A stretch of DNA of 64,000 bases from Pseudomonas sp. ISL-84 (GTDB taxonomy: Bacteria > Bacillota > Bacilli > Bacillales > Cytobacillaceae), in contig JAGGRA010000028.1 in NCBI GenBank assembly GCA_018613035.1, positions 62,001 through 126,000 of the forward strand. Reading direction: 5' to 3'. The position numbers were made by a program, and so were the translations under genes. Of this stretch, positions 9,107 to 17,741 are shown one piece after another. The notes beneath the pieces were generated by a model. It saw only the letters and a program-made list of their open reading frames with translations, did not search any database and was not told the DNA's origin. The stretch's first letter is position 1. Each line of letters starts with the position of its first letter.

Positions 9107-9137
9107 TGCGTCCTGGCGTTGTCAATGACAGGACGCA
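9107..9137 (+). terminator. terminator-like hairpin after the YbxH-like gene
   Basis: TGCGTCCTG and CAGGACGCA form a 9-bp stem with a 13-base loop, followed by a T/C-rich stretch rather than a clean T-run. Confidence 0.5.
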
Positions 9138-9237
9138 GTACCTCTTCATTCATCTGAATAATACTTTTTATTTTTTGTTCCCATATCATTTAGATACAAT
9201 AGACAATATCAGCACCAATGAAAGGAATGATAATTTT

Positions 9238-9750
9238 ATGGAGCCTATTAAAGACCATTTAAAGGAAAACCTTGATTTGCTGTTTGTCGGCTTTAACCCA
9301 AGCATACGCTCAGGAGAGACAGGGCACCATTTTGCAAACCCCAATAACCGTTTTTGGAAAATCCTCCATGAATCTGGTTTAACTCCGACGAAATTCGATC
9401 CCACTGAAGATTACAAATTGCTGGAATTAGGCTACGGCATGACTAATATCGTACCAAGGCCTACAAAAGCAGCCGATGAAATAACGAAAGAAGAATATAA
9501 AGAAGGAAGAGAAGAGCTGATTAAAAAAATTAGTGCATACAAGCCCAAGGTTGTTTGTTTTGTAGGAAAAGGTGTATACCAGGAATACAGCCGAAAAAAA
9601 AAGCTTCCCTGGGGAACCCAGGACGAATCAGTCGTGCCAGGCACCATCGATTTTGTCGCTCCATCATCCTCAGGACTAGTCAGAATGAAGGTTGATGAAA
9701 TTGTTCAAATTTATGCTGAGATTCCTAAGCTAATAAGGTCCATAAAGTGA
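9238..9750 (+). CDS. mug: mismatch-specific uracil/thymine DNA glycosylase (Mug type)
   Basis: This 170-residue member of the Mug/TDG branch of the uracil-DNA glycosylase superfamily excises U or T from G:U and G:T mismatches in base-excision repair. The signature GFNPSIRSGETGHHFANPNNRFW (residues 20-42) contains the catalytic-loop GxNPS and the NPNNRFW segment. VVPGTIDFVAPSSSGL near the C-terminus supplies the DNA intercalation loop region. ATG at 9238 has AAAGGAATG upstream. The frame stays open 44 codons further, but those codons run through the hairpin at 9107 and look noncoding. Confidence 0.85.
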   Translation: MEPIKDHLKENLDLLFVGFNPSIRSGETGHHFANPNNRFWKILHESGLTPTKFDPTEDYKLLELGYGMTNIVPRPTKAADEITKEEYKEGREELIKKISAYKPKVVCFVGKGVYQEYSRKKKLPWGTQDESVVPGTIDFVAPSSSGLVRMKVDEIVQIYAEIPKLIRSIK

Positions 9751-10108
9751 GATTTGTTATATTAGTTATAATGTATTTATTCTGATTATAACCATTTTTC
9801 AGCCCGTAAATATAGAATCGTGGCAAGCTGTCATTTTGGGCTTTATTCCTTTCGATTAACGGTCATTTCCCAAGCCAATCAGGCATTTTTAAGTTGTCCC
9901 TTTTTATAACCAGCTCCAAAATGAATTAAGGCGAAGTAATTTTATCTAAACTCCCTAACCTAGTGCAAATAGCACAAATTCTTCCTTTTTTCTCACCCAA
10001 GTCTAGTAAATTCCCTACGAACGATACTGTCAAAAAAGATTCAGAATTGTTAAAATGGTTATAACAGCTAGAACCAGCTTCAATTTAATCTCTTAAGGAG
10101 GGAAAGAA
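9751..10108. other. 358-base intergenic region, nothing recognised
   Basis: This is AT-rich sequence between mug and ispA, with no coherent reading frame and no hairpin plus T-run. AAGGAGGG at 10096-10103 is the ispA ribosome binding site. I could not identify a promoter with confidence. Confidence 0.5.
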
Positions 10109-11074
10109 ATGGAGCAATATGTTCGCGTTATTCCTTATAAGGTGATCCAGCAGGAAGAGGAAGTTAAAGAAGTGCCAAAAGGTGTTGAATTAATTCAGGC
10201 GCCAAAGATTTGGAACGAAACCAAAGGAAAAGGCATTAAAGTTGCTGTCCTGGATACAGGCTGTGATGTAAATCATCCAGATTTAAAGGATCGTATTGTT
10301 GGCGGCCGCAATTTTACAGACGATGATAGCAGCAACCCTGATATTTTTACAGACTATAACGGACACGGCACTCATGTTGCCGGTACAATTGCAGCGCAGG
10401 AAAATGATGCAGGTGTAATCGGAGTAGCCCCGGAGGCAGAACTCCTGATTGTAAAGGTTTTAAACAAAAATGGATCCGGACAATATGAGTGGATTATCAA
10501 TGGCATTCATTATGCAATCGAGCAAAATGCGGATGTTATCTCGATGTCCCTTGGCGGCCCGGCTGATGTACCTGAGCTGTATAATGCCATAAAAGCTGCA
10601 GTCAAGAAGAATATCCTTGTTGTTTGCGCTGCAGGCAATGAAGGCGATGGGGATGATTCAACTGATGAGTTTGCTTATCCTGGCTGCTACAATGAGGTTA
10701 TTAGCGTTGGAGCGATTAGCCTTGAAAGAGACTCATCTGAATTTACAAATTCCCATAACGAAATTGATTGCGTTGCACCAGGTGAAGGTATCCTATCAAC
10801 CTATTTAAATGGAAAATATGCTACACTTAGCGGCACCTCCATGGCAGCTCCTCATGTCTCCGGTGCACTGGCATTGATTAAAGATTATGCAAACAGGCAG
10901 TTCGAAAGAAAACTTTCAGAACCTGAGCTGTATGCACAATTAATCAGGCGGACTGTTCCGCTGGGCAATTCACCAAAGCTTGAAGGGAACGGGCTCGTCT
11001 ATCTAACAGTTCCTGAGCATTTGGCCGGCATATTTGACCAAAACTTTAAAACTATGGTAATGAATGCAATATGA
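10109..11074 (+). CDS. ispA: intracellular serine protease (subtilisin family S8)
   Basis: This 321-residue cytosolic subtilase has the triad Asp49 (AVLDTGCD), His86 (NGHGTHVAGT) and Ser244 (SGTSMAAPH), with oxyanion Asn177 (AAGNEGD). There is no signal peptide. The N-terminus keeps the IPY element (VRVIPYKV) that blocks the active site in intracellular subtilisins until it is cleaved, so a zymogen is expected. B. subtilis IspA is a major stationary-phase protease. The gene overlaps the endonuclease gene by ATGA, which implies translational coupling. AAGGAGGG precedes the ATG. Confidence 0.93.
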   Translation: MEQYVRVIPYKVIQQEEEVKEVPKGVELIQAPKIWNETKGKGIKVAVLDTGCDVNHPDLKDRIVGGRNFTDDDSSNPDIFTDYNGHGTHVAGTIAAQENDAGVIGVAPEAELLIVKVLNKNGSGQYEWIINGIHYAIEQNADVISMSLGGPADVPELYNAIKAAVKKNILVVCAAGNEGDGDDSTDEFAYPGCYNEVISVGAISLERDSSEFTNSHNEIDCVAPGEGILSTYLNGKYATLSGTSMAAPHVSGALALIKDYANRQFERKLSEPELYAQLIRRTVPLGNSPKLEGNGLVYLTVPEHLAGIFDQNFKTMVMNAI

Positions 11075-11883
11075 TTAAAGTGAACAGCATTTCCGAGGCA
11101 TGGATGACGGCTCAAACGAAATATATTGATAGTGTTCAAAATGAAACTTATTATGATTCAGAGCTGGATTTAAAAAAGCAAGAGGCATACTACAGCAAGG
11201 TGGATTTTGAAAAAGAAAATATTGCAGTACAACTCCATTCGCTGCTTGAAAGTACGCACACCCAGCAATTGGATTATTCACCGCATCAATATGTATATCC
11301 TTGGGTTGATTTGCAGGAGAACCGTAAGCTTAAGAGCCTATACTCTGGCACTGGACTCGACCCACTCAAAACAATTGATCAGGATTTAAAGCTCTTGCAA
11401 ATGATTCAGGAAGAAGGCTTTACCTCCAGCGAAAGGGTCATTTTTAATACGGAGCATGTTGTGCCCCAATCCTGGTTTGGAGGGAAAGAGCCAATGAGAG
11501 GGGATCTTCATCATCTTTTTGCTTGTGAACCGGCTTGCAATAGTATGAGAAGCAATTTTCCATACTATGATTTTGAGTCATATGTTCCTGAATTCCAAGC
11601 TGTGAAAATTAGAAACGGCTGCGGGATGGCAGAAAATGAGAAGTTTGAACCTGAATATGGAAAAGGGGTCGCAGCAAGAGCAGTATTCTATTTTGCAGTA
11701 AGATATACAAAAGTGATCAGGATGGAAACCAAAATGGATCTGCATCTTTTGCTGAAATGGCATGAAGAAAATCCTGTGACTTTATATGAAAAGCACAGAA
11801 ACACTGCAATCCAGGATCTGCAGGGGAACCGCAATCCCTTTATTGATTATCCTGAACGTGCAAAGGAAATGCTCGGCTTATAA
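11071..11883 (+). CDS. endonuclease I family nuclease, no signal peptide
   Basis: This 270-residue protein has the endonuclease I beta-beta-alpha metal core: EHVVPQSWFGG starting at Glu128-His129, then RGDLHHLFACEPACNSMRSN, which holds the conserved Asp-Leu-His-His and Asn. Relatives such as E. coli EndA and B. subtilis YurI/BsnA are exported and cut DNA/RNA nonspecifically. Here the N-terminus (MIKVNSISEAWMTAQTKYID) is polar, so the nuclease should stay inside the cell. The start overlaps the ispA stop (ATGA), so a protease and a nuclease are probably made together. Confidence 0.85.
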   Translation: MIKVNSISEAWMTAQTKYIDSVQNETYYDSELDLKKQEAYYSKVDFEKENIAVQLHSLLESTHTQQLDYSPHQYVYPWVDLQENRKLKSLYSGTGLDPLKTIDQDLKLLQMIQEEGFTSSERVIFNTEHVVPQSWFGGKEPMRGDLHHLFACEPACNSMRSNFPYYDFESYVPEFQAVKIRNGCGMAENEKFEPEYGKGVAARAVFYFAVRYTKVIRMETKMDLHLLLKWHEENPVTLYEKHRNTAIQDLQGNRNPFIDYPERAKEMLGL

Positions 11884-11887
11884 GTGA

Positions 11888-11913
11888 AACCGCCTGAATT
11901 CAGGCGGTTTTTT
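11888..11913 (+). terminator. intrinsic terminator of ispA-endonuclease operon
   Basis: AACCGCCTGAATTCAGGCGGTT is a 22-base perfect palindrome followed by a T-run. Confidence 0.93.
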
Positions 11914-11956
11914 GTTTATAATATTGCTATAAACAACTAGTTAGAGGAGCCTTGAT

Positions 11957-12277
11957 ATGCAGCCGTTTACCATAAAAGCTATTAAGATTATTCAAAACAT
12001 CCCTTCCGGAAAAGTTATGACCTATGGACAAATTGCCAAACTTGCCGGCAGTCCGCGGGGTGCAAGGCAGGTAGTCCGAATCCTTCACTCCCTAAGTGAA
12101 AAGCATCAGCTACCCTGGCATCGGGTTGTAAACGGGAAAGGGGAAATAGGCTTTAAAGATGACCTTTCTTTTAACCTTCAAAGAGAACTGCTTGAAAAAG
12201 AAGAAATTTATGTATCTACAAAAGGAATACTGGATTTGCAGGAGTATCTATATGACCCTTTTTACCACCATTCGTAA
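11957..12277 (+). CDS. alkyltransferase-like protein (ATL), MGMT DNA-binding family
   Basis: This 106-residue protein is the Ada/MGMT DNA-binding domain alone. The active-site motif PCHRV is PWHRVV here (Pro53-Trp54-His55-Arg56), so the alkyl-accepting Cys is replaced by Trp. Proteins of this type (S. pombe Atl1, E. coli YbaZ) bind O6-alkylguanine without repairing it and pass the lesion to nucleotide excision repair. The helix-turn-helix with the base-flipping Arg (SPRGARQVVRIL) is intact. The start ATG follows AGAGGAG. Confidence 0.88.
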   Translation: MQPFTIKAIKIIQNIPSGKVMTYGQIAKLAGSPRGARQVVRILHSLSEKHQLPWHRVVNGKGEIGFKDDLSFNLQRELLEKEEIYVSTKGILDLQEYLYDPFYHHS

Positions 12278-12287
12278 TCGCTCAATA

Positions 12288-12321
12288 AAAACCCTGTATA
12301 TTCCAAATAAATACAGGGTTT
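12288..12321. terminator. hairpin between convergent genes
   Basis: AAACCCTGTAT and ATACAGGGTTT form an 11-bp stem, with A- and T-rich flanks on both sides. It can serve the ATL gene and the convergent YpbS-like gene. Confidence 0.8.
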
Positions 12322-12338
12322 CCACTAATTAGAAATAC

Positions 12339-12596
12339 CTATTTTGATCTTGATGCAAATTCCTTAATCATTTCAATTGTTACCAACTTCCTGGCAGGTA
12401 CAATGCCCTGTTTAGATAATTCATTAATCCTCGCGGTTACTTCATTTATCTTATCCGCAGAAAAAGGCAATCCTTTTCTGCAGTTATCCAAAGCTTGTTC
12501 AATATAATTTTCACGTTCCTGATCAAGAGCTGCGAAGCTTGTTATGATTTTATTTTGTTTGCCAACATGTTCTGATATTGCTTTATGTACACTCAT
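12339..12596 (-). CDS. YpbS-like DUF2533 family protein (85 aa)
   Basis: The helical, charged 85-residue product (MSVHKAISEHVGKQNKIITS...) matches my memory of B. subtilis YpbS, a DUF2533 protein of unknown function, including the ending VPARKLVTIEMIKEFA. No signal or membrane segment is seen. Start ATG at 12596 is preferred over the upstream in-frame ATG because GGGGTGG lies at correct spacing before it. Confidence 0.72.
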   Translation of the reverse strand: MSVHKAISEHVGKQNKIITSFAALDQERENYIEQALDNCRKGLPFSADKINEVTARINELSKQGIVPARKLVTIEMIKEFASRSK

Positions 12597-12858
12597 TTTT
12601 CCACCCCTTAAAAAATTCACTTATTGCTATCATACCATTTTTTATAAAAATATTTTAAGATTAATTATCTTAAATAACAATAATAAATTCACTTAAAAAA
12701 ATCTGGGTATGAAGAGCCAGTCCTCATAACTTCCAAAGAGGAGAATAAAATAGTGAAGAGATGAAAAATGAATCTTTTTCCTTATAATGGAAATAAAGGG
12801 AACTCACCTTTCAAAAAAGAAAAGGTTAGGAACTAGAAATGAAAGGTGGATTATACAT

Positions 12859-14343
12859 ATGAAAAAAACACTGAAAATGGGTATTAGCATGTTGTTGATT
12901 CTTGTGCTCGCATTTGTTCCTTTTTCCCAAACAGAGTCTCCTCAGGTAAAGGCAACGGAAGAAGGAAGCGATTTAGTTCAGCAGCTAAACCACATCCTTA
13001 ACAATGACCCCATTTTACAGGGAGCACTGGCCGGGGTCAGTATCCGCAATGCAGAAACAGGAGAATTGATTTATGACCATATAGGAGATATACGCTTACG
13101 GCCAGCTTCCAATATGAAGCTTCTGACTGCTGCTGCAGCTTTGGATACTTTGGGTGATAATTATAAGTTCAAAACAGAACTTCTTCATACAGGCTCGCTG
13201 AACGGGCAGACTCTGCAAGGTGATCTGATCTTAAAAGGAAAAGGAGATCCTACTCTTTTAAAAGCGGACTTTGATGCTTTTGCAGCAAAGGTGAAGGAAG
13301 CAGGCATTAAAGTGATTCATGGTAACCTGATCGGTGATGACACGTGGTACGATGATGAGCGCTATTCAACAGACCTATCCTGGAGCGATGAATCCTGGTA
13401 TTACGGTGCACAGGTTTCAGCATTGACTGCCTCTCCGAACGAAGATTATGATGCAGGAACTGTGATTGTAGAGGTGTACCCTGGAGAAAATGCAGGACAT
13501 GAGCCAGTTGTTAAGATGGTGCCGGAAACGGATTACATAAAAATTGTAAACAAAGCAAAAACCGTTGCAAAAGGCGAGAATAAAGATATCAGCATCGAAC
13601 GTGACCACGGTACTAACACTGTAACCATTGAAGGAGAAATCCCGGTTGACGGAAGCCGTTCCAGGGAATGGATTGCTGTTTGGGAGCCTGCTGGCTATGC
13701 ACTGGATCTCTTTAAACGATCCCTTGCCGAACAAGACATCAAGCTGCAGGGGAAGATTATTGCTTCATCTTCGCCTGCAGGTGCCAAGGTTCTTGCAGAG
13801 CATCAATCCATGCCGCTTTCAGAATTGCTTATTCCTTTTATGAAATTAAGCAACAATGGACATGCCGAGACACTCATCAAGGAAATGGGTAAAATCGAAA
13901 AAGGGGAAGGCAGCTGGGAGAAGGGGCTTGAGGTTTTAGAAGATAAAGTTAAAGAATTTGGCATGAATGAAAAAACTCTAGTACTTCGTGATGGATCAGG
14001 AATTTCACATGTAAACTTAATTCCGGCAAATGAGATTTCAAAGCTGCTTTTTGAAATACAAGGTAAAGAATGGTTCCCATTCTATTTAAATTCCCTGCCG
14101 ATTGCCGGAAACACAAACCGCATGGAGGGGGGAACTCTTCGAAATCGAATGAAAAACTCCAATGCTGTTGGAAATGTTAAAGCAAAAACCGGTTCAATCT
14201 CGACAGTCAGTTCATTATCAGGGTATGTCACAACAACTACCGGAAAAGAGCTAATCTTCTCAATTGTACTAAATAACTTAACGGATGGTTCACGAGGAAA
14301 ATTGATTGAAGACAAAATTGCCAAATTACTAGCTGACCAATAG
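12859..14343 (+). CDS. dacC: D-alanyl-D-alanine carboxypeptidase/endopeptidase, family S13
   Basis: This 494-residue low-molecular-mass PBP has a signal peptide ([20 protein letters not shown]...). The S13 catalytic motifs are Ser84-Asn-Met-Lys87 (SNMK), SNN (LSNNGHAE) and Lys443-Thr-Gly (KTGS). A long insertion domain sits between SxxK and SxN, as in B. subtilis DacC (PBP4a, 491 residues), which trims peptidoglycan stem peptides in stationary phase. It acts outside the membrane. ATG at 12859 is favoured over an in-frame ATG at 12787 because AAAGGTGG precedes it and the signal peptide begins there. Confidence 0.88.
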   Translation: MKKTLKMGISMLLILVLAFVPFSQTESPQVKATEEGSDLVQQLNHILNNDPILQGALAGVSIRNAETGELIYDHIGDIRLRPASNMKLLTAAAALDTLGDNYKFKTELLHTGSLNGQTLQGDLILKGKGDPTLLKADFDAFAAKVKEAGIKVIHGNLIGDDTWYDDERYSTDLSWSDESWYYGAQVSALTASPNEDYDAGTVIVEVYPGENAGHEPVVKMVPETDYIKIVNKAKTVAKGENKDISIERDHGTNTVTIEGEIPVDGSRSREWIAVWEPAGYALDLFKRSLAEQDIKLQGKIIASSSPAGAKVLAEHQSMPLSELLIPFMKLSNNGHAETLIKEMGKIEKGEGSWEKGLEVLEDKVKEFGMNEKTLVLRDGSGISHVNLIPANEISKLLFEIQGKEWFPFYLNSLPIAGNTNRMEGGTLRNRMKNSNAVGNVKAKTGSISTVSSLSGYVTTTTGKELIFSIVLNNLTDGSRGKLIEDKIAKLLADQ

Positions 14344-14351
14344 AGCAAACT

Positions 14352-14391
14352 AAAAGGGCAGGTCTCCATTTCGGATTCCTGCCCTTTTTCT
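14352..14391. terminator. bidirectional terminator between dacC and the YceI gene
   Basis: AAAAGGGCAGG pairs with CCTGCCCTTTT around a 15-base loop. T-runs exist on both strands, so both convergent genes can end here. Confidence 0.9.
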
Positions 14392-14924
14392 TATTCAGCT
14401 TTGGCAGCCTGAATTTGCAGATCAATTTTCACTTTATCGCCAACAAGGACACCGCCAGTTTCAAGGGCAGAGTTCCATGTTAAGCCGTAGTCGCTGCGCT
14501 TAATTACGCCCGCTGCACTGAATCCCACTTTTTCATTTCCCCACGGATCTTTTCCAGAACCCTCATAAGTAACCGTGAACGTTTCAGGTCTTGTTACTCC
14601 ATGAATCGTTAGATCTCCTGTTACATCATACTCATCGTCACCTTTGCTTGAGATGCCTGTTGATTTGAACGTCATTTTAGGGTGTTTTTCAATATCAAAG
14701 AAGTCAGCTGAACGCAGATGGTTATCACGGTCTTCATTCCGTGTGTCAATACTTGAAAGATCTACATTAAATTGAATGTCCGCTGTTGTTAAGTCCGCAG
14801 GATCTGCTTCGATTTCTGCATCAAAGCTATTAAAGCTTCCTTTCACGTTTGCGATCATCATATGTTTGATTGAAAAATCAACACTGCTGTGTGCTGGATC
14901 AACAGCCCATTTTGTTTTTGCCAT
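14391..14924 (-). CDS. YceI family lipid-binding-like protein
   Basis: This 177-residue lipocalin-like beta-barrel protein of the YceI family (MAKTKWAVDPAHSSVDFSIK...) binds isoprenoid-like lipids in characterised relatives. It shows the conserved DPAHSSVDFSIKHM, SADFFDIEKHPKMTFKST and ITIHG-like (LTIHGVTRPETF) stretches. No signal peptide is present, so it is cytosolic, as is usual in Bacillaceae. ATG at 14924 is chosen for the GGAGG 9 bases upstream; the longer frame from 14969 runs into the operator-like repeats. The upstream region suggests MarR/MhqR-type control. Confidence 0.88.
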   Translation of the reverse strand: MAKTKWAVDPAHSSVDFSIKHMMIANVKGSFNSFDAEIEADPADLTTADIQFNVDLSSIDTRNEDRDNHLRSADFFDIEKHPKMTFKSTGISSKGDDEYDVTGDLTIHGVTRPETFTVTYEGSGKDPWGNEKVGFSAAGVIKRSDYGLTWNSALETGGVLVGDKVKIDLQIQAAKAE

Positions 14925-14940
14925 TATTTCATCCTCCATT

Positions 14941-14988
14941 TGTTTTGAATTCGATTGTTTTGAATTCAAGATATTTTAATTCTAGATA
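14941..14988 (-). promoter_or_regulatory. repeated GAATTC dyads, MhqR-like operator candidate
   Basis: Upstream of the YceI gene, TTTTGAATTC occurs twice and a third related half (TCTAGAATTA) follows. On the minus strand TATCTTGAATTCAAAACA matches the published B. subtilis MhqR box (tATCTcgaAtTCgAGATa) at 14 of 18 positions by my alignment. A MarR-family quinone/thiol-stress repressor binding here is plausible. It is inferred from sequence only. Confidence 0.4.
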
Positions 14989-15135
14989 AAGTATATGACC
15001 GTTTCAGTTTTCTGTCAATGATATTTTTTCAAAAGATGGTAAAATGAAGACTACTTAATTTTTCCTTAGGATACATAACCTAATACATAATGATCACAGC
15101 ACAAACTAATTGTGGTGCTTAAAGGGGAACGGAAT

Positions 15136-17712
15136 ATGAATCAACTTGAACAAACTTATAATAATGCTGCAGAGCACACGAAAATAAAAATACTTGAAGA
15201 TGTCGACCGCTATCTTGGGAGTAAAGAGGCCATGCCGACTTATAAGGAATACCTATCTGAAAGGTTCCATTATATCGACCAAATTTGGGTGAATGTCTGG
15301 CTGAATAAAATTACAACTAAAATTTCAAAGCACGAAAAAAAGAAGTACTTAAGCGACAAAGGATATGAAACAGAGAATGTGGACAGGAAATTGATCAATC
15401 ATATATTTAGAACTGAGATGAGGGATTATCAGCCGTTTAATACCTCAGAATGGCTTAATGATCGGTTCGAAAGCAAAGATGAGGAATGGGAAGACCGCTA
15501 TAAGAATGCTCGAGCCCACTATCTTCAAAAAGCTGAAGAAGAGAGGCTGCAGCGAAAAAAATATGTCATCCGCGAAACGATTGAAGAGAAAATTGATGAG
15601 ATCATGGAACAGGAGTATAGTCTTCTTTATTTATATATAAGACATATGACAGCCAAGCAATTGGCATCGGATTTTAAAAACAAAATAAGATACTCCCAGG
15701 TCGATACCTTTGCACTGGAAGAAAAGCTAGAGGAAGCTGGAGGCTTTAATTCCGACGAGTATAGAGCTATGGCTGACTTCCTTGCTGAACTGACTGGAAA
15801 TATCCATAAAACCTTGCACTGGGGCCAGGGCTATTTTGAATACGAAACCTATTACTATGTGTATAAGAACAATATTTCCGGATATCTTTCTGAAACCCTG
15901 CAAACCCTTGTCCTGCAAAACCTTCCACATGAATTATTTGAGGAGTATGAAGAAGCTTACGGCAAGCCTTTGACTGGGAAGGCGGTTAAAAAGCTGATTA
16001 CCCATACTCTTCACGATATCAATGAGAGCTTTTTTGAAAGTATTCAGGAAGAATATGTTGAAGATCTGCTAAAGCTCGCTGACATCCCGTTTGCCCCAGA
16101 TGTCCATAAAGAGTTATTCGAGAAGGACCTTGAAGTAAGAGAGCGTAAAAAAGCTGAGGAACTGGCAGAACTGCAGCGGCAAAAAGAAGAAGAAGCCCGA
16201 ATGCTGGAGTATGTTTTCGGACAGGAATACAGTCCTTCGCTGGAACGGGCAAAGCGCTATGTTCTTCATATTGGGGAAACCAATACAGGCAAGACCCATC
16301 ATGCTCTTGAAGGAATGAAGCTGGCAGGCAGCGGTATGTACCTGGCCCCGCTTAGACTGCTTGCTCTGGAAGTATATGATAAGCTGAACCGTGATAAAGT
16401 ACCCTGCTCCTTGAAAACAGGGGAAGAAGAAAAATTAGTATCCGGTTCAAAGCATCTCTCCTGCACGGTTGAAATGTTTCATGAAAAAGATTTTTTTGAT
16501 GTGATCGTTATAGATGAAGCCCAGATGATTACAGATAAAGATCGCGGCTTTTCTTGGTATAAAGCGATCACAAAAGCAAATGCCAATGAAGTGCATATTA
16601 TCGGCAGCCGAAGTGCAAAGAGCATGATGCTCCAGCTGCTTGGCGATGCAGACATCGAACTGAATGAATATAGCCGCGATATTCCGCTGGAAGTGGAAGC
16701 GAAAGAGTTTAAGTTCAAAAATGTGAGAAAAGGAGATGCGCTTATCTGTTTTTCCAGGAAAAGAGTGCTGGAAACAGCCTCAAGACTCCAGCAGGAAGGC
16801 CACTCGGTCAGTATGATTTACGGATCCATGCCGCCTGAAACAAGAAAGAAACAAGTATTGCGCTTTATTAATGGCGAAACTTCCGTGATCGTGTCAACTG
16901 ATGCCATTGGGATGGGTCTTAACCTGCCAATCCGCAGAATCGTCTTTCTCGAAAATGAGAAGTTTGACGGCACAAAGAGGCGGCTGCTTACATCACAGGA
17001 GGTTAAGCAAATTGCAGGGAGGGCAGGCCGCAAAGGTTTATACAATATCGGGAAGGTCTCGTTTACGAAAGATATTAAAAGAATGAAGGCATTGCTTGAA
17101 ATGGAAGATGAACCTGTCCATACCTTTGCGATTGCCCCAACAAATACTGTATTTGAAAGATTTCAACGGTATTATCGTGATTTGGGCACATTTTTTGAGC
17201 TATGGGATAAGTTTGAAAGCCCTAAAGGCACCAAAAAAGCGGCTCTGACAGAGGAAAGAGATCTATACGAGAGGATTCGCGGAACTGAAATAGAAGCTAA
17301 GCTTGGCATTATGGATCTGTACGGCTTTCTCCATCTCCCGTTCTCAAAAAAAGAGAATGATCTTGTACGGCAATGGGAGGAGACCATGTATGCCATAATT
17401 GATGGTGTTGAGCTGCCCGAGCCGCGGATCAAGAACCGCAACCTCGAGGAGTTGGAACTCACATACAAAGCTATTGGCCTGCACCTTCTGTTTCTTTACC
17501 GGCTTGAACAGAGAACTGAAGCATTATATTGGGAAAGATTACGAGAAGAAATAAGTGACCATGTCCATGAAAGGCTGAAAACAGACATTAAAGAGCTCTC
17601 AAGAAAATGCCGAAGATGCGGCAAAAAGCTTCCTTGGGAACATGAGTTTCAAATTTGTGATGAGTGCCATACTACACGCTCCAGGAAAAGATATAACTAC
17701 TATAGAAGGTAA
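15136..17712 (+). CDS. SUV3-like DEAD/DEAH-box helicase
   Basis: This 858-residue helicase has the SUV3-type motifs: Walker A GETNTGKT (380-387), YLAPLRLLALEVYDK, LSCTVEM, motif II DEAQ (460-463), and the C-lobe STDAIGMGLNLPIRRIVF and QIAGRAGRKG. Mitochondrial SUV3 shares GxTNSGKT, CxTVEM and the same C-lobe and unwinds RNA for degradation. The N-terminal 370 residues are helical and charged, with a coiled coil near 335-365. A C-terminal zinc ribbon is formed by Cys825, Cys828, Cys841 and Cys844. AAAGGGG supports ATG 15136 over the in-frame GTG at 15112. It lies upstream of nfo, possibly in one operon. Confidence 0.85.
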   Translation: MNQLEQTYNNAAEHTKIKILEDVDRYLGSKEAMPTYKEYLSERFHYIDQIWVNVWLNKITTKISKHEKKKYLSDKGYETENVDRKLINHIFRTEMRDYQPFNTSEWLNDRFESKDEEWEDRYKNARAHYLQKAEEERLQRKKYVIRETIEEKIDEIMEQEYSLLYLYIRHMTAKQLASDFKNKIRYSQVDTFALEEKLEEAGGFNSDEYRAMADFLAELTGNIHKTLHWGQGYFEYETYYYVYKNNISGYLSETLQTLVLQNLPHELFEEYEEAYGKPLTGKAVKKLITHTLHDINESFFESIQEEYVEDLLKLADIPFAPDVHKELFEKDLEVRERKKAEELAELQRQKEEEARMLEYVFGQEYSPSLERAKRYVLHIGETNTGKTHHALEGMKLAGSGMYLAPLRLLALEVYDKLNRDKVPCSLKTGEEEKLVSGSKHLSCTVEMFHEKDFFDVIVIDEAQMITDKDRGFSWYKAITKANANEVHIIGSRSAKSMMLQLLGDADIELNEYSRDIPLEVEAKEFKFKNVRKGDALICFSRKRVLETASRLQQEGHSVSMIYGSMPPETRKKQVLRFINGETSVIVSTDAIGMGLNLPIRRIVFLENEKFDGTKRRLLTSQEVKQIAGRAGRKGLYNIGKVSFTKDIKRMKALLEMEDEPVHTFAIAPTNTVFERFQRYYRDLGTFFELWDKFESPKGTKKAALTEERDLYERIRGTEIEAKLGIMDLYGFLHLPFSKKENDLVRQWEETMYAIIDGVELPEPRIKNRNLEELELTYKAIGLHLLFLYRLEQRTEALYWERLREEISDHVHERLKTDIKELSRKCRRCGKKLPWEHEFQICDECHTTRSRKRYNYYRR

Positions 17713-17741
17713 ACAATCCAGGGATGATTGGATGGGGTAGA

